Positions 45,947 through 52,402 of a stretch of 64,000 nt of DNA are shown here, piece by piece. The notes below the pieces were generated by a model. It was not told the origin of the DNA. It was given only the letters and a program-made list of their open reading frames with translations, and ran no database searches. Where the stretch lies: contig UBZT01000003.1 of NCBI GenBank assembly GCA_900470155.1, positions 248,001 through 312,000 of the forward strand. Reading direction: 5' to 3'. How positions within the stretch are numbered: position 1 is the stretch's first letter; each line of letters starts with the position of its first letter. The translations under genes and the position numbers were made by a program. This DNA is from Hyphomicrobiales bacterium (GTDB taxonomy: Bacteria; Pseudomonadota; Alphaproteobacteria; Rhizobiales; Rhizobiaceae).

Positions 45947-46906
45947 ATGCGAACTCTGAAAATTGCCACCCTATCGGCTGGCACGATCCTAGCGGCATTT
46001 GGCTCTGCGCACGCGGAATGGCCAAATGACCGCCCGATCCAGATGATTGTTGCCTTTGCACCCGGTGGCAGCACCGATGTGATGGCCCGTGCGATTGAGC
46101 CCTTTCTCGAAAAGGAATTGGGCGCGGACATCGTAATCGAAAACCGTCCGGGCGCGTCCGGCGAGATCGCCTACACGGCATTGGCAAAATCCAAGCCCGA
46201 CGGCTATACCTTCTCCTACATCAACACGCCGGGCTTCCTGTCGATGCAGGTTCAGCGCAAGCTGGGCTATGATCCGAAGACGATCAAGCCGATCGCCCGT
46301 ATCGTCGACGATCCGGCGGCGATCGTTGTGCCGCAGGCTTCGGAAATCAAGACAATCGCCGACTTCGTCGCAGCGGCCAAAGCCAATCCGGGTGCCGTCT
46401 CCTTCGGTTCCTCCGGCGTCGGCACCGACGATCACCTCGCAATGATCATTCTGGGCTCCGAGACCGGCACCAAGATCACCCATATCCCGTTCAACGGTGC
46501 GGGCGAAACCCGCACCGCCATTCTCGGATCCCAGGTCACCGGCGGTGGTCTGAACATCAGCGAATTCGCCGGCAACGATACATCGGGCCTGCGGATGATT
46601 GTGAGCTTTGGCGCGGAGCGTTCACCGCAGCTTCCCGATGTGCCGACCGCGATCGAATCCGGTTTCAATGTCGAAATGACATCCGAACGTGGAATCGCTG
46701 CGCCGCTCGAGGTGCCGGCCGAGATTTCGGACAAGATGTCGGCAGCGATCAAGGCGACACTCGACAATCCTGAATTCCAGGAGCAGGCGAAGAAGCTCGC
46801 ACTTCCACTGGCCTACCTGAGCGGTCCTGACTGGGAAAAGGCGATGCCGGCGCGGCTGGATCGCTTCCAGAAGATCTGGAATGAAACGCCTTGGGTGCAG
46901 CAATGA
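45947..46906 (+). CDS. Tripartite tricarboxylate transporter (TTT) substrate-binding protein
   Basis: A 319-residue TctC/Bug-type periplasmic protein. Signal peptide MRTLKIATLSAGTILAAFGS to AHA; then WPNDRPIQMIVAFAPGGSTD, the classic Bug N-terminus, and ENRPGASGEIAYTALAKSKP. AGGGAGGAACC precedes the ATG. TTT binding proteins capture carboxylates such as citrate, hydroxyacids or sulfo-acids. The gene overlaps tctB by ATGA. Confidence 0.93.
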   Translation: MRTLKIATLSAGTILAAFGSAHAEWPNDRPIQMIVAFAPGGSTDVMARAIEPFLEKELGADIVIENRPGASGEIAYTALAKSKPDGYTFSYINTPGFLSMQVQRKLGYDPKTIKPIARIVDDPAAIVVPQASEIKTIADFVAAAKANPGAVSFGSSGVGTDDHLAMIILGSETGTKITHIPFNGAGETRTAILGSQVTGGGLNISEFAGNDTSGLRMIVSFGAERSPQLPDVPTAIESGFNVEMTSERGIAAPLEVPAEISDKMSAAIKATLDNPEFQEQAKKLALPLAYLSGPDWEKAMPARLDRFQKIWNETPWVQQ

Positions 46907-47361
46907 TATCCGGCAGCGAAAAACAGCGGGACTTGCCAGACATTCTGGCGGGTGGCCTGTTGATCGCATTGGGAGCGCTCGGCCTTTGGGCCGGGCGTGA
47001 CCTGACCTTCGGTTCCCCTGCGATGATGGGAGCGGGATTTCTTCCCAACTCCCTCTGCGTCATCATGATGGCGATCGGCAGTTTCGTGCTGGTGAAGGGC
47101 TTGTCAAAACCCCGCGAAGATTTCGAGACGGTCAACGTGCGTCCGCTCGCAATCCTTGTTCTTGCAATTTCGGGCTTTGCATTTACCGCCGAGAGCTTTG
47201 GCTTCATCGTCGCGTCGGTTTGGCTGCTGGTCATCGGCAGTCGTGCCGATTCCGAATCGAGATGGCGCGAAGTTTTGATATCGACGGTGGTGCTTGCATC
47301 CCTCGGCGCGCTTCTCTTCGTCTATGGCCTCGGCGTTCAGATGCCCATCTTGCCGTTCTGA
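46903..47361 (+). CDS. TTT transporter small membrane subunit (TctB-like)
   Basis: A 152-residue protein with four hydrophobic segments (ILAGGLLIALGALGLWAG, LPNSLCVIMMAIGSFVLVKG, PLAILVLAISGFAFTAE and a C-terminal pair), as expected for TctB. Starts inside the tctC stop. It partners with TctA in the membrane. Confidence 0.88.
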   Translation: MISGSEKQRDLPDILAGGLLIALGALGLWAGRDLTFGSPAMMGAGFLPNSLCVIMMAIGSFVLVKGLSKPREDFETVNVRPLAILVLAISGFAFTAESFGFIVASVWLLVIGSRADSESRWREVLISTVVLASLGALLFVYGLGVQMPILPF

Positions 47362-47389
47362 CCACTTTCCGTTTTGATCGGACAAAATC

Positions 47390-48898
47390 ATGGCTTTTCT
47401 TGATGTACTTGTGCTCGGCTTTTCCGAAGCGTTGACGCCGACAAATCTTCTCTTCTGTTTCATCGGCGCACTGCTGGGAACTTTGATCGGTGTGCTGCCG
47501 GGTATCGGGCCGACGGCAACGGTCGCCATTCTCCTTCCCGTGACTTTCTTCCTACCGCCACTCGGTGCGCTGATCATGCTCGCTGGCATCTTCTACGGTG
47601 CCCAATATGGCGGGTCGACAACGGCCATTCTCGTCAATTTGCCAGGTGAGGCTTCTGCGGTTGTCACGGCAATCGACGGGTATCAAATGGCGCGGCAAGG
47701 GCGCGCGGGTGCTGCACTCGCAATCGCCGCGCTAGGTTCATTCTTCGCGGGCACGGTTGCAACGATTGCCTTGGCGATCGCAGGTCCGACCCTTTCGTCC
47801 TTCGCATTGTCCTTTGGGCCGGCGGAATATGTGTCTCTGTGTATCTTTGGTCTGTTGGCGGCGACCATTCTCGCGCATGGATCCGTGATCAAGGCAATCG
47901 GCATGGTCTGCCTAGGCCTTGTGCTCGGCATGGTGGGCATCGACGTGAACAGCGGTTCCGCTCGCCTCACTTTTGGGTCGACAGATCTTTACGATGGCAT
48001 CGAATTCGTCGTGATCGCGGTCGGTCTCTTTGGTGTGGCTGAGATTGCCGCAAACCTGGAATCGACCGAGACACGCGGCGTATTGCAGAGCAAGATTGGC
48101 CGTCTTTGGCCGACGCGCGACGAGTTCAAGCAGAGTTGGGGTGCTATCCTCCGCGGAACAGGCGTAGGAACAATTCTCGGCGTCCTTCCCGGTGGTGGGG
48201 CTACGCTCAGCGCGTTCAGCGCCTATTCGGTGGAAAAGAAAATCTCCAAGACGCCCGAGAAGTTCGGACATGGCGCGATTGCCGGTGTCGCCGGGCCTGA
48301 GGCTGCCAACAATGCAGGTGCCCAGTCATCCTTCATCCCGCTCCTGACACTCGGCATTCCGTCGAATTCGATCATGGCGATGATGCTGGGCGCGATGACC
48401 ATCCACGGGATCACGCCCGGACCGTCGGTTATCCAGAACCAGCCTGAATTGTTCTGGGGACTGGTCGCGTCCATGTGGCTCGGCAATGCCATGCTCCTGA
48501 TCATCAACCTGCCGCTGATCGGCTTGTGGGTGAAATTGCTGAGCATTCCCTACCGGCTGATGTATCCAGCGATCCTGCTGTTCTGCTGCGTCGGTGTCTA
48601 CAGCGTCAGCAATCGCGGTTTCGACGTGGCGCTTGTCATCATCTTCGGTATCCTCGGATACATCCTGCGCAAGGCGAAGTGCGAACCGGGACCGCTTCTG
48701 CTCGGCTTCGTTCTCGGGCCATTGCTGGAAACCAACCTGCGCCGGGCCATGCTTCTGTCGCAGGGGGACTGGTCGGTATTCGTCACGCATCCGATCAGCG
48801 CAGTCCTGCTGGCCATTACCGCCCTGATGCTGATAACCCTGATCCAGCCGTCGATCCGCAAGGGACGCAAAGAGGCTTTCGAAGCCAGCGAAGATTAA
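47390..48898 (+). CDS. TTT transporter large membrane subunit (TctA-like)
   Basis: A 502-residue permease with about 12 membrane segments. GTLIGVLPGIGPTATVAIL, GIFYGAQYGGSTTAILVNLP and TLGIPSNSIMAMMLGAMTIH are TctA hallmarks. It lies 28 bp after tctB. Uptake is driven by the ion gradient rather than ATP. Confidence 0.94.
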   Translation: MAFLDVLVLGFSEALTPTNLLFCFIGALLGTLIGVLPGIGPTATVAILLPVTFFLPPLGALIMLAGIFYGAQYGGSTTAILVNLPGEASAVVTAIDGYQMARQGRAGAALAIAALGSFFAGTVATIALAIAGPTLSSFALSFGPAEYVSLCIFGLLAATILAHGSVIKAIGMVCLGLVLGMVGIDVNSGSARLTFGSTDLYDGIEFVVIAVGLFGVAEIAANLESTETRGVLQSKIGRLWPTRDEFKQSWGAILRGTGVGTILGVLPGGGATLSAFSAYSVEKKISKTPEKFGHGAIAGVAGPEAANNAGAQSSFIPLLTLGIPSNSIMAMMLGAMTIHGITPGPSVIQNQPELFWGLVASMWLGNAMLLIINLPLIGLWVKLLSIPYRLMYPAILLFCCVGVYSVSNRGFDVALVIIFGILGYILRKAKCEPGPLLLGFVLGPLLETNLRRAMLLSQGDWSVFVTHPISAVLLAITALMLITLIQPSIRKGRKEAFEASED

Positions 48899-48948
48899 CA
48901 CCTTGGGGGCGTCGGCAACGGCGTCCCCTCGAACTCGGGGAGGGATTG

Positions 48949-50160
48949 ATGGTGACTGCGGGCAAAGGCAATGGCGCGAGACCGAGCCGCAGACTTCGTG
49001 GCGTCCTATCCCTAGATGATTTCGAAGCGCAGGCGCGACGCTACCTGCCAAAGCCGCTGTTTGGCTATATCGCGGGCGCCACCGAGACCAATGCCTCTCT
49101 ACGGGGCAACCGGGAGGCCTTCCAAGGCTATGGTTTCAAGCCGCGGGTTTTGACCAATGTGTCACAACGCAGCACCGAGACGGCGCTCTTTGGCGAAACC
49201 TATGCCGCGCCCTTCGGGATCGCGCCGATGGGAATAAGCGCCCTGATGGCATACCGCGGCGATCTGGTGCTGGCGAAGGCAGCCGACGAGGCCCGAATTC
49301 CGATGATCATGTCCGGCTCCTCTCTGATCCGCCTCGAGGAGGTCGCCGACATTGCGCCGCGCAGCTGGTTTCAAGCCTATCTGCCCGGTGAGAACGAACG
49401 TATCGACGCTCTCGTTGACCGCGTCGCTGCCGCAGGGTTCAAGACGCTGCTGCTGACGGTTGATACTGCGACGCTTGCCAATCGCGAGAACAATGTCAGG
49501 GCAGGTTTTTCGACGCCGCTCCGGCCCAGTCCTGCCCTCTTGTGGCAGGGTCTTTCCCATCCGGCATGGAGTATCAGTACGTTTGCCAGAACGCTGCTGC
49601 AACACGGCATACCCCATTTCGAGAATTCCTACGCCACTCGCGGCGCGCCTATCATGTCCTCGACCGTGACGCGGGATTTCGGAAAGCGGGATCACCTCGA
49701 TTGGAGCCATTTCGCGCGTATCAGGGACCGTTGGAAAGGAAGCTTGGTGATCAAAGGCGTGATGCACGAGGACGATGCGGATATTGCCGTGCGTTACGGA
49801 GCGGACGGGATCATCGTTTCCAATCATGGTGGGCGTCAGCTCGATGGGACGATCTCTCCCTTGTGCGCCTTGCCGGCCGTCGCCGATCGTGTCGCGGGAA
49901 AGGCGGTGGTCATGCTTGACGGTGGTATAAGACGGGGAACCGATGTTATGAAAGCAATGGCGCTTGGTGCGGAGTTCGTTTTCGTCGGTCGTCCATTTCT
50001 TTATGCCGCTGCCATTGGTGGAGCGGCGGGTGTTTCGAGAGCCGCGGAAATCTTGAAGGACGAGCTCAGCCGTAACATGGCTCTACTGGGCGTCGTCAGG
50101 CCGAATGAGATCGCAATGGATCTGGTAGTGGACAACAGATGCGGAAAATCGATTCGCTAG
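48949..50160 (+). CDS. FMN-dependent alpha-hydroxyacid dehydrogenase (LldD/glycolate-oxidase-like)
   Basis: A 403-residue FMN enzyme. YLPKPLFGYIAGATETNASL opens the barrel, APFGIAPMGISALM binds FMN, and the catalytic His293 is in IVSNHGGRQLDG. VMLDGGIRRGTDVMKAMALG binds the phosphate. Such enzymes oxidise L-2-hydroxyacids to 2-oxoacids, passing electrons to the respiratory chain or oxygen. GGGGAGGG precedes the ATG. It closes the iclR-tctCBA run and complements the NAD-dependent hydroxyacid dehydrogenase in the divergent operon. Confidence 0.92.
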   Translation: MVTAGKGNGARPSRRLRGVLSLDDFEAQARRYLPKPLFGYIAGATETNASLRGNREAFQGYGFKPRVLTNVSQRSTETALFGETYAAPFGIAPMGISALMAYRGDLVLAKAADEARIPMIMSGSSLIRLEEVADIAPRSWFQAYLPGENERIDALVDRVAAAGFKTLLLTVDTATLANRENNVRAGFSTPLRPSPALLWQGLSHPAWSISTFARTLLQHGIPHFENSYATRGAPIMSSTVTRDFGKRDHLDWSHFARIRDRWKGSLVIKGVMHEDDADIAVRYGADGIIVSNHGGRQLDGTISPLCALPAVADRVAGKAVVMLDGGIRRGTDVMKAMALGAEFVFVGRPFLYAAAIGGAAGVSRAAEILKDELSRNMALLGVVRPNEIAMDLVVDNRCGKSIR

Positions 50161-50204
50161 TAGAATGACAGTCCACGTTTCAGATAGCCGCCGGTGATCG
50201 CCCT

Positions 50205-50237
50205 GCCTTGATATTTATGCCCGGCAAGGCTCTTTTT
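50205..50237 (+). terminator. Probable terminator of the TTT/hydroxyacid operon
   Basis: GCCTTG (50205-50210) pairs with CAAGGC (50225-50230) and is followed by TCTTTTT. It lies 45 bp after the dehydrogenase stop codon. Confidence 0.5.
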
Positions 50238-50424
50238 GATAAGCCTGCAATTGTGGCCACTCCGATGACGCATTTTATGTCGGGCCCGGAAGGGCGCCAT
50301 TCTGCTTGACGGACCTGCACTCAGAATTTCTCATCGGAGTCGACGGCGTGCAAAACTGCAACACAGTCTGCGGTAGGCTGGCCTACCACGCGAGCAAAAG
50401 CAGGTCTGGCGCAGACAGACAGCC

Positions 50425-50469
50425 TGTCCCTGGCGCCGCACTCGACGAGCGCGCGCGTTGCCAGGGACA
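50425..50469 (-). repeat. 10-bp inverted repeat downstream of ribB
   Basis: TGTCCCTGGC (50425-50434) and GCCAGGGACA (50460-50469) are perfectly complementary across a 25-nt GC-rich spacer. It lies 28 bp beyond the ribB stop on the minus strand and may form its mRNA 3' hairpin. There is no clean U-run. Confidence 0.4.
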
Positions 50470-50496
50470 AATAGCCAAACCCTTGTTGCTCGCCTT

Positions 50497-51141
50497 TTAT
50501 GCAGCCACTTCGATCAGATCTGCTGCCGCCGGGAAGGATGCCTGCAGATAGCCGATCAGGTCTTCGATCGTCACAAGATGAAGATTGTGTTGCTCGGCGA
50601 ACAATTCGAGGTCCGGCAGGCGCGCCATGGTTCCATCATCCTTGGCTACTTCGCAAATGACGCCGGAGGCAACCTTGCCCGCCAGGCGGCAAAGATCGAT
50701 CGCTGCTTCCGTGTGGCCTGGTCGGGCAAGGACGCCGTCAGGATTGGCGCGCAGTGGAAAGATATGGCCCGGTCGCGCAAATTCCTCGGGCTTGGCCGAT
50801 GGGTCGATCAGAGCCCGGATGGTCGCGGCGCGGTCGCCTGCGGATATGCCTGTTGTCGTATTGGGGAGGTAGTCCACCGAAACGGTAAAGGCGGTCTTCA
50901 GCGACTCGGTGTTGTTGGGCACCATCAATGGAATGTCGAGTGCATCAAGTCGTTCGCCTTGCATTGCCACACAGATCAGCCCGCGCGCGTTGTTCATCAT
51001 GAAGGCGATTTTCTCGGCCGTCGCATCTTCCGATGCAAAGACGATGTCTCCTTCGTTCTCGCGATTCTGGTCGTCGACTACGACAACCATTTCCCCGCGG
51101 GCGATGGCTGCAATTGCGTCTTCAATTTTCGAGATAGTCAT
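50497..51141 (-). CDS. ribB: 3,4-dihydroxy-2-butanone-4-phosphate synthase
   Basis: A 214-residue stand-alone RibB domain, making the four-carbon riboflavin precursor from ribulose 5-phosphate. The metal/catalytic loop reads VVVDDQNRENEGDIVFASED, where most members have DDEDRENEGD; RENEGD is intact. RPGHIFPLRA and RPGHTEAAIDLCRLAG complete the active site. No GTP cyclohydrolase II domain is attached. The ATG at 51139-51141 opens TISKIEDAIAAIARGEMVVV. Its leader carries an FMN riboswitch, so it is repressed by FMN. Confidence 0.94.
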   Translation of the reverse strand: MTISKIEDAIAAIARGEMVVVVDDQNRENEGDIVFASEDATAEKIAFMMNNARGLICVAMQGERLDALDIPLMVPNNTESLKTAFTVSVDYLPNTTTGISAGDRAATIRALIDPSAKPEEFARPGHIFPLRANPDGVLARPGHTEAAIDLCRLAGKVASGVICEVAKDDGTMARLPDLELFAEQHNLHLVTIEDLIGYLQASFPAAADLIEVAA

Positions 51142-51163
51142 CAATCGGTCTTTCAAGGGTTGA

Positions 51164-51177
51164 GCCGGATATCCGGC
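51164..51177 (-). promoter_or_regulatory. Palindromic hairpin in the ribB leader (possible expression platform)
   Basis: GCCGGATATCCGGC is a perfect 14-bp palindrome between the FMN riboswitch and the ribB start codon, 22 bases upstream of the ATG. It could be part of the switching structure that controls translation or termination; no long U-run follows it. Confidence 0.4.
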
Positions 51178-51275
51178 CTGTGTTGTGCCGAACGCGCTTT
51201 CACGCACCGGCGAAACTTCCCTTGGGCGAACAAATACCGCCGAGCCGTCCTTACGGACGACAGCCTTGGCCTTGC

Positions 51276-51412
51276 TCTCTTCCATCCGGACTATACCGTC
51301 GGCCCCGGCATCGCACCGGATCTGCTGACCTTCCGAGCATGCCCGGAAGCGCTTGCGGGCTCCAGGATTTCTCCCGATACCGCCGGTGGGGAATTGCACC
51401 CCGCCCTGAGAA
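51276..51412 (-). ncRNA. FMN riboswitch (RFN element) of ribB
   Basis: Read on the minus strand, the element shows the RFN landmarks in order: TTCTCAGGGCGGGGTGCAAT, TCCCCACCGGCGGTA, GAGCCCGCAAGCG, GGTCAGCAGATCCGGTG, GCCGACGGTATAGTCCGGAT and GAAGAGA. It lies 135 nt upstream of the ribB ATG. FMN binding is expected to switch expression off. A frame happens to be open through it, but this is not coding. Confidence 0.95.
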
Positions 51413-51612
51413 CACAAGAAAGATTGGGGTAAGCGATGTGAAAATGCAAGAGGCGCTCGCGCAAGCGGTGCGTTATTTCGCGCTGCAACAATGAACGCAC
51501 TGTTTAATGGTTGATGCTCCCTCAGGAGCGGCGGACTTATACCACCCGTGATTTATTGGTGACAGCAACCGCCGCGCCAGAGAAATGAAGCCACAGATGC
51601 TGCGCTGGGCTT

Positions 51613-51846
51613 TCATGAAGCCTGATCGACGGCGGCGCGAAGCGTTGCGTTGATGCGGTCCTGCCAGCCCGGGCCATCGGCCTGAAAATGGGCGATTACA
51701 TCGCTGTCGATCTTGATCGACACCAGTTCCTTTGTATTGGGAAGGGCGGTCCGTTCGACTGCAGGCGGCGCTGCTTTTTTTACCGGCCTGAACAGCGCTT
51801 CGGCTGCGTCTTTCGGATTGACAGGTCTGCGTGGTGTCTGGGCCAT
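51613..51846 (-). CDS. BrnA-antitoxin-like protein (orphan)
   Basis: A 77-residue protein. The C-terminal 35 residues (VSIKIDSDVIAHFQADGPGW, QDRINATLRAAV) match the ribbon-helix-helix-like BrnA antitoxin domain. The N-terminal half is Pro/Lys-rich (MAQTPRRPVNPKDAAEALFR). AAGGA precedes the ATG at 51844-51846. No BrnT toxin gene is adjacent, so it may be an orphan DNA-binding protein. Confidence 0.75.
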   Translation of the reverse strand: MAQTPRRPVNPKDAAEALFRPVKKAAPPAVERTALPNTKELVSIKIDSDVIAHFQADGPGWQDRINATLRAAVDQAS

Positions 51847-51968
51847 ACTCTTATCCTTCGATGCCGGAGGCGCTATAGGCGCCGTGTCAATAACACGCGT
51901 CATGTGCATGTTTGCACGATTCGATTGTGTGAAGCTGTGGCGACCTTTAACCTACAGATGAGAGACGA

Positions 51969-52241
51969 TCATTCGCCCTGCGTGACACCGGGGTGCTCGT
52001 CTTGGCGATCCAGGCCGGACAGGCCGACATGGTCGCCCTCGCAGGGAATAAAACGGATACCGCTCTTTTCAAATGCAAGACAGAGTTGCGCTTCGGTGGA
52101 TCGGTGTACGTCATGGCGGTTGCCTTCAAAATCTCTCACGGTGCTGCGGGACACGCCCGATCGCTCGGCAAGATCAGACTGTGTCCAATCGAGAAAGCCG
52201 CGCGCCGCTCGACACAATGCTGGTGTCAATGTTTTCGTCAT
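51969..52241 (-). CDS. Small XRE-family HTH regulator
   Basis: A 90-residue protein with a Cro/CI-type helix-turn-helix (TQSDLAERSGVSRSTVRDFE, residues about 22-41) followed by STEAQLCLAFEKSGIRFIPC, a C-terminal segment common in small rhizobial regulators. Start at ATG 52239-52241. Divergent from the pha operon, and a 7-bp inverted repeat lies between them. It may act on itself and possibly on phaA. Confidence 0.8.
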   Translation of the reverse strand: MTKTLTPALCRAARGFLDWTQSDLAERSGVSRSTVRDFEGNRHDVHRSTEAQLCLAFEKSGIRFIPCEGDHVGLSGLDRQDEHPGVTQGE

Positions 52242-52279
52242 TTCGGGTTGACCCAATGCGATAAGTTACCCATATTGGT

Positions 52280-52301
52280 CACTATACACCATAATATAGT
52301 G
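52280..52301. promoter_or_regulatory. Inverted repeat between XRE regulator and pha operon
   Basis: CACTATA (52280-52286) and TATAGTG (52295-52301) form perfect 7-bp arms around an 8-nt spacer. The element lies 38 bp upstream of the XRE start and about 100 bp upstream of phaA, overlapping AT-rich promoter-like sequence. It is a candidate XRE operator. Confidence 0.5.
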
Positions 52302-52402
52302 GTTCGGCGCAAATATCCAGATGCGTGCGGCAATGCCACGAGCTCGTTTCTCCGATCTCGTGCGGTGGTTCATCGGGAAGGTCTTAAGGTCTTGGGATAA
52401 CG

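Larger units (their letters stand above)
50161..50496. other. Intergenic region between convergent lldD-like and ribB genes
   Basis: No supported gene. The region carries a likely terminator for the plus-strand operon (50205-50237) and a 10-bp inverted repeat just beyond the ribB stop (50425-50469). Confidence 0.5.

Noticed and set aside
51142..51417. Open frame extending ribB upstream by about 92 codons
   Set aside because: It runs through the FMN riboswitch, whose conserved RNA elements explain the sequence; the RibB domain begins at the ATG at 51139-51141.
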